The notes beneath the pieces were generated by a model. The model was not told the origin of the DNA, did no database searches, and was given only the letters and a program-made list of their open reading frames with translations. A program made the translations under genes and the position numbers. Source: Catenulispora pinisilvae (GTDB taxonomy: Bacteria > Actinomycetota > Actinomycetes > Streptomycetales > Catenulisporaceae). Taken from it: a DNA stretch of 38,425 nucleotides. Below are positions 8,776 to 18,893 of the stretch, piece after piece. Each line of letters starts with the position of its first letter. Positions within the stretch are counted from its first letter, which is position 1. Location: positions 1 to 38,425 of the forward strand of contig NZ_JAAFZA010000087.1 in NCBI RefSeq assembly GCF_015356865.1, in the 5' to 3' direction.

Positions 8776-9423
8776 TCAGCCCGCGGTGTTGCCGCCCGCG
8801 GCGGCTGCGGGTGCTGAGCGCGTCGCGGTGCTCGCGGCGCTGAACCGGGCGGCGACGTCAGCCCAGTTGACGATCAACCACAGCTTCTCGACATAGTCCG
8901 GCCGCACGTTCCGGTACTGCAAGTAGTACGCGTGCTCCCAGGCGTCGAAGACCAGCAGCGGGGTCATGCCGGCGGCGACGTTGCCGTGGTGGTCGTAGAC
9001 CTGGGTGACGATCAGTCGGTCGGCCAGCGGCTCGTGCGCCAGCACACCCCAGCCCGAGCCCTGCACGCTCGCCGTGGCGGCGGTGAGCTGCTTGCGGAAG
9101 GCGTCGAAGGACCCGAAGTCGCGCTCCAGGGCGGTGGCCAGGGCGCCGTCCGGCTTGTCGCCGCCGTCGGGGGACAGGTTCTGCCAGAACAGCGTGTGCA
9201 AGACGTGGCCTGAGGTGTTGAACGCCAGGGTCTTCTCCAGCCCGACCAGTCCGCCGAGCTGTCCCTTGTCCCGAGCCTCAGCGAGTTGCTCAAGGGTGTC
9301 GTTGGCGCCTTTGACGTACGCGGCGTGGTGTTTGGCGTGGTGCAGCTCCAGGATCTCCCCGGTGATCGCCGGCTCCAGCGCGGAGTAGTCATAGGGCAGG
9401 TCAGGCAACGTGTACAAGGCCAC
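8776..9423 (-). CDS. Fe/Mn superoxide dismutase
   Basis: Converts superoxide to H2O2 and O2 in the cytosol. The 215-aa protein has both SOD domains: [17 protein letters not shown] start, [13 protein letters not shown] (first His of the HH pair is a metal ligand), [12 protein letters not shown] (second His ligand), GSGWGVL, and [12 protein letters not shown] (Asp and His ligands). The residue that is Gln146 in E. coli MnSOD is His here (YDHHGN), as in the iron-dependent M. tuberculosis enzyme, so iron is favoured. The GTG at 9421-9423 is chosen because GAAAGG lies 8 nt upstream; a GTG three codons earlier overlaps that site. An Ala-rich C-terminal tail is extra. A Nur-like palindrome lies upstream. 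Confidence 0.93.
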   Translation of the reverse strand: MALYTLPDLPYDYSALEPAITGEILELHHAKHHAAYVKGANDTLEQLAEARDKGQLGGLVGLEKTLAFNTSGHVLHTLFWQNLSPDGGDKPDGALATALERDFGSFDAFRKQLTAATASVQGSGWGVLAHEPLADRLIVTQVYDHHGNVAAGMTPLLVFDAWEHAYYLQYRNVRPDYVEKLWLIVNWADVAARFSAASTATRSAPAAAAGGNTAG

Positions 9424-9541
9424 GAATGGCACCTTTCACTCGTCTCACTCGTCGATGCTCCAGCGAAGCTGAAGCGGCGCGAACCGTCCTCCCGCGGGAT
9501 CGCGGTTATCACGTTGTCCGGCCCGCGCCGGCTCCAGCTTA

Positions 9542-9558
9542 TTGCGAATATCTCGCAA
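9542..9558. promoter_or_regulatory. Nur-like palindrome between the SOD and CGNR genes
   Basis: TTGCGAATATCTCGCAA has perfect 6-bp arms around a 5-bp AT-rich centre. It resembles the Streptomyces Nur (nickel-responsive Fur family) box, remembered as TTGCAA-N5-TTGCAA, which controls sodF there. It sits 119 bp upstream of the SOD start and also covers the -35 of the divergent CGNR gene. A further half-site, TCGCAACT, recurs at 9570-9577. Confidence 0.4.
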
Positions 9559-9569
9559 CTGCATATGCT
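9542..9569 (+). promoter_or_regulatory. Candidate promoter of the CGNR gene
   Basis: TTGCGA (9542-9547), 16 bp, then TATGCT (9564-9569). This predicts transcription from about 9576, downstream of the in-frame ATG at 9565 and upstream of the preferred start at 9628. Confidence 0.4.
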
Positions 9570-9627
9570 TCGCAACTATGGATTTGAGGACGTGTCGCGG
9601 CCGGACGACGGCGCAGGGGAGCGCGTG

Positions 9628-10185
9628 ATGGAACTGATCGCCTATGCCGAGCGGGCTGTCGCGCTGGTCAACACCCATGACCCGGCCGCCGGAAGCGACC
9701 GGCTGGCGTCCGGGGACGATGTCCTGGACCTGCTCCCGCCGAGCTGGACCGTGACCCGAACGGCGGCGCGCGACGCCCTCGCGGAACTCCTCGCGGCCCG
9801 CCCGCGCCTGCGCCACGTGTTCGAAGAGGCCGCGGCCGGGCACCACCGCCGCGCGGTCCACGCATTGAACACGCTGCTGTCCGACTTCCCGGTCTCGCTG
9901 TCGATCAGCGGCCACGAACTCCAGGACTGGCACATGCACCTGGCCGACGACGACGCGGGGCAGGCGCGCACCTACGTCACCGGCGCCGTGTTCGGGCTGG
10001 CTTACACGATCGCCGAGCGCGGGATCGAGCGGCTGGGGATGTGCTGCGCCACGTCGTGCCATTTCGTGTTCGTGGACATGACCACGAACGCCTCGCGGCG
10101 CTACTGCTCAGATCGCTGCGCTACCCGGACGAACGTCGCGGCCTACCGGGCGCGGGTCAAGGCAGCATCCGGCGACATCGGCTGA
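9628..10185 (+). CDS. CGNR zinc-finger protein (ABATE-type putative regulator)
   Basis: A 185-aa two-domain protein. The N-terminal part begins MELIAYAERAVALVNTHDPA, like the ABATE domain (stress-induced regulator family), and the C-terminal 45 residues form a CGNR-type zinc finger: CCATSCHFVFVD...ASRRYCSDRCATRTNVAAYRAR, with two CX3-4C-like pairs and the basic helix. CGNR proteins are presumed DNA-binding regulators. The CGNR tetrad itself reads CATR here, a common actinobacterial divergence. The ATG is chosen because AGGGGAG (9615-9621) sits 6 nt upstream; in-frame GTG codons at 9592 and 9625 are alternatives. It is divergent from the SOD gene and shares its upstream palindrome, so it could regulate SOD or itself. 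Confidence 0.8.
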   Translation: MELIAYAERAVALVNTHDPAAGSDRLASGDDVLDLLPPSWTVTRTAARDALAELLAARPRLRHVFEEAAAGHHRRAVHALNTLLSDFPVSLSISGHELQDWHMHLADDDAGQARTYVTGAVFGLAYTIAERGIERLGMCCATSCHFVFVDMTTNASRRYCSDRCATRTNVAAYRARVKAASGDIG

Positions 10186-10196
10186 TTTGCCCGATG

Positions 10197-10241
10197 CTCC
10201 GATCAAGGCCTTCCGTCAGGCCCGCCGATCAGGCCGTTCGA

Positions 10242-10249
<8 letters not shown>
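10197..10249. repeat. Tandem repeat containing the FHA-kinase stop codon
   Basis: On the minus strand about four 12-14 bp units of the form GGCCTGATCGGCG follow one another; the stop codon (TGA, 10242-10244) lies within the first unit and TGA recurs in each. It fills the gap between the CGNR and kinase stops. Confidence 0.6.
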
Positions 10250-11626
<1,377 letters not shown>

Positions 11627-11630
<4 letters not shown>

Positions 11631-14071
11631 CGGGATGCGGGCTCCTTCGGGGTGAAGAGCAGGACGGCGCCGTCGGCGTCCGGCTCGGCGTGCACCACTG
11701 TGCCATCCGGGAACCGCCGGTCCAGCAACGCCCGGGCCAACGGTTGCACCAGCAGGCGTTCTACGGCGTGTTCCAGCTCGCGGACCCCGGCCCGGGCCTG
11801 GCTGCCGTGCCGGACCAGCAGGGCATAGGCGTCCTCGCTGAGGACGACGCCGATCCGCCGGTCGGCCAGGCGCCCAGTGAGCCGGCCCAGGAGCTTGTCG
11901 ACGATCGGACGCAGCGCGGCCTCGCCGAGCGGATGGAACACGACGACCTCCCCGACGCGGCCGAGCAGTTCGGGACGCAGCCCCTGGCGCAGCGCGGCGG
12001 TGACCCGCTCTGCGGCTGCCTCCCGCGCGTCCGGACGGTCGCGATCGCCCTGCGCCGCGAACCCGAACGCCCGCGCCCCGGCAGCGAGGTAGTCCGCGGA
12101 ACCGAGGTTGGACGTCAGGATGACGACCGCCTCGGTGAACGGCACCCGCCGCCCCCGCGAGTCGGTCAGCCGCCCCTCGTCGAGGATCTGCAACAACAAG
12201 TCCAGGACCTCCGGATGCGCCTTCTCCACCTCGTCGAACAACACGACACTGTGCGGATGGTCCCGAAGCGGACCGCTGAGCTGCCCGTCGCGGTCGTGGC
12301 CGAGATAGCCCGGCGGAGCTCCCAACAAGCGCGAGATCGCATGCCGCTCCTGGTATTCGGACATGTCGACGGTGATCAGCCGCCGCTCGTCGTCGAACAG
12401 GAAACCCGTGAGCGCCTTGGCCAGCTCGGTCTTGCCGGTCCCGGTCGGCCCGGCGAACAGGAACGAGCCGATCGGCCGGTGCGGGTCGCCGAGCCCGGCG
12501 CGCGCCGTCCGCACCGCCTCGGCGACCGCGTGGACCGCGGCGTCCTGGCCGACCACGCGGGCCCGCAGCGCCTCTTCCATCCCGCGCAGCCGCTCGGCCT
12601 CCCGCGCCCCGATCCGCTCGATCGGCAGGTGCAGGCGCCGGGCCAGGACGGCGACGACGTCGTCCCGGCCGATCCGGAGCCGCGCGGGCCGGGCATGGTC
12701 CGACTGTGCATTGCCCGACTGTGCATGGTCCGACTGTGCATTGCCCGACTGTGCATGGTCCGACTGTGCATTGCCCGACCGTGCATGCTCCGATTGCGCA
12801 TCGCCCGGCTGCGCATCGTCCGAATCAGGGGTCAGCGACCTGATCCGCACACCCGCGCAGGCCTGGTCGACCAGATCGATCGCCTTGTCCGGCAGCCGCA
12901 GCTCCGGCAGGTGACGGATCGCCAGGTCCACGGCCGCGGCCGGGACGTCCGCGTCGATCCCCACGCCGTGGTGCCCGACCAGCCGGTCCACCACCCCGGC
13001 CACGATCTCGACCGCCTCGCCCCGGGTCGGCTCGTCCACCCAGATCACCTCGAACCTGCGCTCCAACGCGGCGTCGGTCTCGATCCGCTGCCGGTACTCG
13101 GCCGGCGTCGTGGCGCCGATGCAGCGCAGCTCCCCGCGGGCCAGGGCCGGCTTCAGGATGTTCGCGGCGTCGCTGGCCCCTGATCCACCGGCGTGCAGCA
13201 CCGTGTGCAGCTCGTCGATGAACAGGATCAGCCCGGGGGAGCGCGCCTCCCGCAGCACGGCCTGCAACCGCTCCTCGAACTCGCCCCGGTACTTGGTCCC
13301 GGCGAGCAGCGTGGCCATCGACAGCTCGACGAGGCGGGCGTCCGCCAACCCGGCCGGTGGCCTGCGCCCGGCCAGATGCGCGGCCAGACCCTCGACGATC
13401 CCCGTCTTGCCGACCCCGGCCGCGCCGACCAGGACGGCGTTGGCCTTCCGCTGCCGCACCAGGACCCGGGCCAGGGCGCGCAGCTCCTCGCGCCGTCCGA
13501 TCAACGGTTCGAGGGCTCCTTCGCGGGCCAGGCGGGTCAGGTCGCGGCCGAAGCGGTCCAGGAAGGGGGTCGGCGAATCAGGGGACTGGTGTGCGTCGCG
13601 GGGTTCGTCGACTTCTTCCGGGAAGAAGGCTCCGGGCTCCAGACCGAACCGATCGGCCGTGCCAGAGTCCTGCAATATCGCGCGGAGCAGCGCGACGGTT
13701 CCTATCCGCCCCTGCTGGGCAGCCCGGGCGAACGCCTCATGTGCCGCCGGACTCCGCCTCGGCGTACCGCCCTTCGGCCCGCTGACCGCCAACCGCGCAC
13801 GGATGCGGCGCCGCACGGTCGTCGGATCGACCCGCGCGGTCGCGAAGCACTCCCGCAACTGCTCGGCCTCGGCCACGACCGCCGCACCGTCCAGATCGGC
13901 CGCGCCGAGATCGGCCAGCATCAACTCCAGGTCTGGACGGCACAGGGTTGTCAACCCCATGAGGAGGTGGCCCGGCTCGACGTCGCGGGTCCCACCGGCG
14001 CGCGCCTCCAACCTGGCCAAACCCAGGGCGAGCGTCACGCCGTCGCTGTAGTGAGCCACGGATTTCACCAT
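11627..14071 (-). CDS. ClpB/ClpC-like double AAA+ ATPase with a degenerate middle region
   Basis: The 814-aa protein is an Hsp100 unfoldase. A Clp N-terminal domain (about 1-145) is followed by AAA+ D1 with Walker A GAAGVGKT (216-223), pore loop KYRGEFEERL (260-269), Walker B LILFIDE (281-287), and D2 with Walker A GPTGTGKT (541-548), pore loop GYLGHD (588-593) and Walker B VVLFDE (609-614). Both ATPase sites look intact, as does a C-terminal ClpB D2 small domain. The coiled-coil M domain of ClpB is missing: residues about 415-462 are a repetitive AQSDHAQSGN linker. No ClpP-binding tripeptide is obvious. It heads a two-gene operon with the FHA kinase and diverges from the 202-aa gene, only 62 bp away. 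No Shine-Dalgarno is seen. Confidence 0.9.
12693..12827. repeat. In-frame 30-bp tandem repeat in the Clp gene
   Basis: Three near-identical 30-bp units (12693-12722, 12723-12752, 12753-12782) and about one and a half degenerate units (to 12827) encode alternating AQSDH and AQSGN pentapeptides between the D1 and D2 ATPase domains. Units are multiples of three, so copy-number change alters linker length without a frameshift. Confidence 0.9.
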
Positions 14072-14120
14072 AGCCGGGACTGGTTCGGCCCTTCCGGGAC
14101 CGGTCCTCTGCCGGCCCGGT

Positions 14121-14126
14121 TACTGT
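14121..14126 (+). promoter_or_regulatory. Candidate leaderless -10 box of the 202-aa gene
   Basis: TACTGT fits TANNNT and ends 7 nt before the ATG at 14134. There is no good Shine-Dalgarno and no clear -35, so transcription may start at the start codon. It lies in the 62-bp divergent gap shared with the Clp operon. Confidence 0.35.
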
Positions 14127-14133
14127 CGGCGGC

Positions 14134-14742
14134 ATGCTTATCACCTTCGACACCAGCGGATTCCAGCCGTCCGGCGACGGCACCTGGCAGCATCCCAAGA
14201 CCGGCGACTTCGTCAGTGTCTCCGGTGACAACGGGCGGCTGACCGAGCCGGTGTGGCTGGACAACCTGCCCGCGCTGCGGCGCGAGCTGGCCCACGAGTA
14301 CGCCCAGATGGGCTGCCTCATCGAGGCCGACCGGGTGCGGGTCGGGACCGGGCCGGAGGCCGCCGACGCCGCGTACCAGCTGGCCAAGACCAGGATCCCG
14401 AACCGGGACCACGGGCTCGTGTATATGGTGCAGTTCATGTTCGCCAAGCAGGACGCCTCGTTCTACGTCACCATGATGGCCGAGGAACTCGGGGTCACCG
14501 GCGTGCGCGAGGCGACGCTCGCCGCCAAGCTGGGCGTCGACGGCTTCTACCTGGACCACCCGTACGACCCGCAGCTGAAGTCGCAGCTGCCGTTCCTGCG
14601 CGCCGACGACCCCGCGTTCGACCCGCAGTACCCCGACCACCCGCTGTCCCGGGCCCGGGCCTGGGCGCGCGGTTTCGCGGCGAGCGCGGCGCTCAACCCC
14701 TCCTTCGTCGCGAAGCCCGACTTCTATGGCGCCGGTGGCTGA
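14134..14742 (+). CDS. Unknown protein coupled to the WD40 kinase (202 aa)
   Basis: I do not recognise a named family with certainty. The soluble protein has no signal peptide. Residues 1-145 alternate strands and helices (LITFDTSGF, FVSVSG, a long LRRELAHEYAQMG helix, YMVQFMFAKQDASFYVTMMAEE strands, then TGVREATLAAKLGV), a layout reminiscent of the Mog1/PsbP/DcrB fold; that is a guess. The C-terminal 55 residues are Pro- and Asp-rich with DPQYPDHPLSRARAW. It overlaps the start of the downstream kinase by 17 bp in another reading frame, so the two are translationally coupled and probably work together. A role as adaptor, substrate or chaperone for the kinase or the Clp ATPase is possible but unsupported by sequence alone. 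Confidence 0.75.
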   Translation: MLITFDTSGFQPSGDGTWQHPKTGDFVSVSGDNGRLTEPVWLDNLPALRRELAHEYAQMGCLIEADRVRVGTGPEAADAAYQLAKTRIPNRDHGLVYMVQFMFAKQDASFYVTMMAEELGVTGVREATLAAKLGVDGFYLDHPYDPQLKSQLPFLRADDPAFDPQYPDHPLSRARAWARGFAASAALNPSFVAKPDFYGAGG

Positions 14743-17700
14743 GAACGAGAGCCAGGTTGCGGCGGTGTGGCAGGTCGGGGACGTGGTCGCCGGCCAGTAC
14801 CGGGTCACCAGGATCCACGAACACGGCGGCATGGGCCTGGTCTACCGGGTCCGGCACCTGGGCTGGGACACCGACCTGGCGGTCAAGTGCCCGCGTCCGG
14901 AGCTGTTCGCCTCGGCCGCCGACCAGGAGCGGTTCGTCGCCGAGGCCCAGACCTGGGTGTCGCTGGGCCTGCATCCGAACATCTGCGGCTGCCACTATGT
15001 CAGGGTCCTGGGAGGCATTCCCCGGGTCTTCGCGGAATACGTCGAGGGTGGCAGCCTGCGGGAGTGGATCGACGACGGCCGGCTGTACGCGGGCGACGGC
15101 TCGTACGCGGGCGACGGCGCGCAGGGCGGTCCGGTCCGGGCTACGTCCCGGATCCTCGACCTGGCGATCCAGACGGCCTGGGGCCTGCACCACGCGCACG
15201 AGCGCGGCCTGGTGCACCAGGATGTGAAGCCCGCCAACGTCCTCATCGCCGTCGGACCGGACGGCGAGATGACCGCGAAGGTCACCGACTTCGGGCTGGC
15301 CCGGGCGCGCGCGTCCGCCACGCCGAGCCTCGCCGCCCATGCGGCCGCGACCGATGCAGCCCCGACCGATGTGGCCACGGCGCCGGCGGGTGTCAGCGTC
15401 CTGGTTCCCAGCGGCGGGCTGACCCGCGCTTACGCCTCGCCGGAGCAGACCGAGGGGCGTCCGTTGGGGCGCCGCACCGACGTGTTCAGCTTCGCGACCT
15501 CGGTGCTGGAGATGTTCACCGGCGGGGTCGTGTGGATGTTCGGGCCAGCCGCTGGAGAGGCGCTGGCTGCGATCCGCGCTGACGGTGTGGGCGACGATCG
15601 CTTGCCGGCCCTTCCGCCTGATCTCGCCGACCTGCTGGCGCGCTGCCTGGAAGAGGATCCGTCGCAGCGTCCTGCGTCAATGGCCGTCGTCGCCGATGAG
15701 CTGACGGGCATCTATCGGCGGGCGACTGGAACCGAGTATGCGCGTCCAGTCCCGCGAGTCGCGGAACTTCGCGCGGACGAGCTGAATAACAGGGCACTGT
15801 CTCTCTTGGACCTGGGCCGGACCGCCGAGGCCGAGCAGACGTTCGCCGACGCGCACGCCGCCGATCCGCAGCACGTCGCGGCCGTCTACAACCTGGGCCT
15901 GCTGCGCTGGCGGCGCGGGGCCGTGACCGACGAGGAACTCCTCGCCGAGATCGAGGCCGTCGCCTCCGATACCGGAAACCCTTGGACTGCGCGGCTCCAG
16001 CTTGCCCGCGTCCACCTGGAACGCGGCGATCTCGACGCCGCGCGTGGGCTGCTGGCCGGCATCGAGCGGGAGCAGGCCGAGCGGGAGCGGACCGGCTGGG
16101 ACGGGGTTGCCGATGCTCTCGCGGTGCTCACCTCCGGCCGACTGCCGGACGCCAAGTCCGTCCAGCGCTGGGAGGTGCCGTGGTACTGGACCAAGCCGGG
16201 CTGGCACCCGCCGATCCTCACGGCTCGCCTGACCGAAGGCCTCGACCGGGTTCTGATCGGCAACGTCGACGATTCCGTGCGGCTCTACGACATCCCGAGC
16301 GGGGAGTGCGTGCGTACCCTCGACGCTCGCGGCCACGACATCGATGTGACCCCGGACGGGGCGTTCGCCGCTACGTGCAGTTCCGACACCGGGATCCGGT
16401 TCTGGGATCTGGCCACCGGAGCCTGCCTGCATACCTTCGCCGAGGACGAACACGCCGCCTGGTCCGTCCGATTGAGCGCGGACGCGCGCGCTCTGATCGC
16501 CTCGGTTTCCGGCGGCGACGTCAAGGTATGGGATCCGCGGAGCGGAGAGCACCGCTGGACCTTCGGCGGCCACGGCGGCACCACCTCCGTCGAGCTGAGC
16601 GCCGACGGCCGCCGCGCGCTCACCAGCGGTCGGGACGACGGCACGACGCGGCTGTGGGACCTGGAGACGGGGCGCTGCCTGCTCAGCCTTGAGCGGGACG
16701 ACAGGTCCGGGAACGCGATGTGCTTCAGTCGCGACGGCCGGCTTGCCGCCCTGGCCAGCTACAAGGTGCCCACGATCGAGGTCTGGGATCTGGAGGCCGG
16801 CCGCCGTATCAGCATTCTGAAGGGCCATGCGCGCTTCGGCAGGCAGCTGGAGTTCAGCCTCGACAACCGACGCCTGATCTCGTGCGACTCTCGTGACGTC
16901 AGGGTGTGGGAGGTGGCCGCCGGCCGCTGTCTTCGGACGTTCCGCGAGCACACGGCCGACGTCTCCGAGGTGCGGTTCGACGCGACGGCCACGCATGCGG
17001 TGTCCGTGAGCGAGGACAACAGTGCGCGTCGGTGGGTGTTGCCGGGCGTCTATACCGCACCGGTGCAGCTGAGTCGGCCTCGCGAGCACTCGGAATTGGA
17101 CCGGCTGCGCGGCACCGTCGATCGTCTGGTCGCCTCGGCTGAGGAGGCGATCGCCGACTCACGCTATCCGGCGGCGTTGGAACTGTTGAGCCAGGCCCGC
17201 GCGCTACCCGGCTATGAGCGGGCGCCGGGGGTCACGGCGGCTTGGCGTTCGCTGGGGTCGCGGGCGACTCGCTCGGGGCTGCGGGGTGTGTGGCCGGTGC
17301 GGACCATGTCTGGGCACGAATACGCCGGGCACGAATACGCCGGGCACGAATACGCGGTCAACACGGTGGCCATCAGCGGTGACGGTCGCCTGGCGGCCTC
17401 CGGCGGCCAGGACAAGACGGTTCGCCTGTGGGATCTGGCCTCCGGGCAGTGCGTCCGGGTCATCGAAGACCTCACGGCGCCGGTGTTCTCGGTCGGGCTG
17501 AGCGCGGACGGCGAGCGCGTCCTGGCCGTGAGCCGGACCGGTGCGGTGGAGCAGTGGTCGGTCCAGACCGGGGCGCGGTTGGGGGAGGCTGCCCCGGGGA
17601 GCGCCGACAGCGTCCCCGGCTTCGGCGGCTGGCAGAAGCAGCCCGACCGGATCCGCGACAACGGCGCCCGGGCGGCGCACTTCACCCCAGACGGCCGCCT

Positions 17701-18451
17701 GGTGCTGATCGGCGCGGCCGACTCCGCGGTCCGGCTGTGGGACATCGCCTCCAGCACCTGTCTGCGCGCGATGATCGGCCACCAACACGACCTGCGCACC
17801 GTCTTCATCAGCGCCGACGGCCGCCACGCCGCCTCGGCCGGCGTCGATCTGGCGGTCCGCCTCTGGGACACCGCCACCGGCGAATGCCGCCACGTCCTCA
17901 CCGGCCACACCCACCCGGTCGCGGCGGTGTGCCTGAGCGCCGACGGCCGCTTCGCCCTGAGCAGCGGCGCCCACGAGGACCGCCGAATCCGCCTGTGGGA
18001 CACCGCCACCGGCGCGAGCCTGGGCACCACCGACCGCCTCCCCGCCGTCGCCAACGCCCTGCGCTTCACCACCGACGGCCGCTTCGCCCTCTCCGGCGAC
18101 GAAGGCGGCGCGCTGCGCATCTGGGACCTGACGACCGGCACCTGCGTCCGCTCCGTCAAAGGCCACGGCAACCCGGTCAACGACCTGGCCCTGACCCCCG
18201 ACGCCCGCTTCGTGCTGGCCGCCCACGACGACGGCGTGATGCGCCTGTGGGAGACGGACTGGGACCTCGACGCCCGCGAACCGGCCGACTGGGACGAGAG
18301 CGTGGCGCCGTACGCGGCGGCATTCATGGCGCGACCACCGTCGCAGCAGACTGATGCCGCGATCGAGGAGCTGCTTGAGCTGCTGCGACACGCGGGCCTC
18401 GGCTGGGTGCGCGGCGAGGCGGTTCGGGCCCGGGTGGCGCGGCGGTGGTAG
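14726..18451 (+). CDS. Kinase-TPR-WD40 signalling protein (1241 aa)
   Basis: A large soluble protein. Residues about 25-335 form a Hanks-type kinase fold with Lys54 (AVKCP), catalytic loop HQDVKPAN (164-171) and DFG 188-190; the HRD arginine is Gln165, the glycine loop is IHEHGGMG (first glycine lost), and a 40-residue Ala-rich insert sits in the activation segment. Residues about 345-470 are TPR-like helices. WD40 blades follow in two sets (about 475-780 and 862-1195) with repeated VRLWD, GECVR and SADGR motifs, separated by a helical spacer ending GLRGVW. Thirteen or so blades suggest two propellers as protein-docking platforms. Small tandem duplications (YAGDGSYAGDG; three GHEYA) are present. 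It is the second gene of a coupled pair with the 202-aa protein. Confidence 0.9.
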   Translation: MAPVAENESQVAAVWQVGDVVAGQYRVTRIHEHGGMGLVYRVRHLGWDTDLAVKCPRPELFASAADQERFVAEAQTWVSLGLHPNICGCHYVRVLGGIPRVFAEYVEGGSLREWIDDGRLYAGDGSYAGDGAQGGPVRATSRILDLAIQTAWGLHHAHERGLVHQDVKPANVLIAVGPDGEMTAKVTDFGLARARASATPSLAAHAAATDAAPTDVATAPAGVSVLVPSGGLTRAYASPEQTEGRPLGRRTDVFSFATSVLEMFTGGVVWMFGPAAGEALAAIRADGVGDDRLPALPPDLADLLARCLEEDPSQRPASMAVVADELTGIYRRATGTEYARPVPRVAELRADELNNRALSLLDLGRTAEAEQTFADAHAADPQHVAAVYNLGLLRWRRGAVTDEELLAEIEAVASDTGNPWTARLQLARVHLERGDLDAARGLLAGIEREQAERERTGWDGVADALAVLTSGRLPDAKSVQRWEVPWYWTKPGWHPPILTARLTEGLDRVLIGNVDDSVRLYDIPSGECVRTLDARGHDIDVTPDGAFAATCSSDTGIRFWDLATGACLHTFAEDEHAAWSVRLSADARALIASVSGGDVKVWDPRSGEHRWTFGGHGGTTSVELSADGRRALTSGRDDGTTRLWDLETGRCLLSLERDDRSGNAMCFSRDGRLAALASYKVPTIEVWDLEAGRRISILKGHARFGRQLEFSLDNRRLISCDSRDVRVWEVAAGRCLRTFREHTADVSEVRFDATATHAVSVSEDNSARRWVLPGVYTAPVQLSRPREHSELDRLRGTVDRLVASAEEAIADSRYPAALELLSQARALPGYERAPGVTAAWRSLGSRATRSGLRGVWPVRTMSGHEYAGHEYAGHEYAVNTVAISGDGRLAASGGQDKTVRLWDLASGQCVRVIEDLTAPVFSVGLSADGERVLAVSRTGAVEQWSVQTGARLGEAAPGSADSVPGFGGWQKQPDRIRDNGARAAHFTPDGRLVLIGAADSAVRLWDIASSTCLRAMIGHQHDLRTVFISADGRHAASAGVDLAVRLWDTATGECRHVLTGHTHPVAAVCLSADGRFALSSGAHEDRRIRLWDTATGASLGTTDRLPAVANALRFTTDGRFALSGDEGGALRIWDLTTGTCVRSVKGHGNPVNDLALTPDARFVLAAHDDGVMRLWETDWDLDAREPADWDESVAPYAAAFMARPPSQQTDAAIEELLELLRHAGLGWVRGEAVRARVARRW
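17312..17356. repeat. In-frame 15-bp triplication in the WD40 kinase gene
   Basis: Three nearly perfect copies of GGGCACGAATACGCC (17312-17326, 17327-17341, 17342-17356) encode GHEYA three times, immediately before the first blade of the second WD40 set. In a WD blade the GH dipeptide occurs once, so two copies look like recent slippage. Confidence 0.9.
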
Positions 18452-18564
18452 GCGCGGCTCTTCGTCGCGCTGGCTACAGATAACTGGCCCTACAATCTGG
18501 ATCAAGGAGAGCTAAACCGCCAACCCATGCAGCAAGCCCGGCCTTAGCGACAGGCTGATCGAGA

Positions 18565-18828
18565 GCTGAGTTTGTTCATGGCTTATCGCGGTCTGACGCG
18601 GCGCGGGTCGGCGGCCCGATACGGCAGTTCAGCCCGGCAACGCCCCAAGCTGGCTGAGCTTGCTCATGGCTCATCGTGGCCTGACGCGGCGCGTGTCGGC
18701 GGACCGATACGGCAGCTCGACCCGGCAACGCCCCAACCCGGCTGAGCTTGCTCATGGCTCATCGCGGCCTGCCGTGCCGCGCATCGACCGACCGATACCG
18801 CAGCTCAGCCGGGCAACGCCCCAACCGA
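18565..18828. repeat. Three tandem 88-bp repeats in a gene-free stretch
   Basis: The 417 bp between the WD40-kinase stop (18451) and the next stop (18869) holds no convincing gene. It contains three head-to-tail 88-bp units (18565-18652, 18653-18740, 18741-18828), each starting GCTGAG and containing a TCATGGCT(C/T)ATCG stretch and a CCGATAC(G/C)G segment. Units two and three are more alike at the start, one and two in the middle. 88 is not a multiple of three and stop codons occur, so it is unlikely to be coding. Function unknown. Confidence 0.85.
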
Positions 18829-18840
18829 CTACCTTCCCGC

Positions 18841-18893
18841 CGCCGTCTCGCTCACCCGGCCGCCTCGCTCACCCCACCGCCTCGCTCACCCGA
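18841..18893. repeat. 17-bp tandem repeat overlapping the stop of the small unknown gene
   Basis: Three copies of roughly CCGCCTCGCTCACCCCA (18841-18859, 18860-18876, 18877-18893). The stop codon of the minus-strand 124-aa gene (18869-18871) lies in the second copy. Confidence 0.75.

Noticed and set aside
18565-18828. CRISPR-like array
   Set aside because: The three 88-bp units follow each other directly with no unique spacers, and no cas genes are present.
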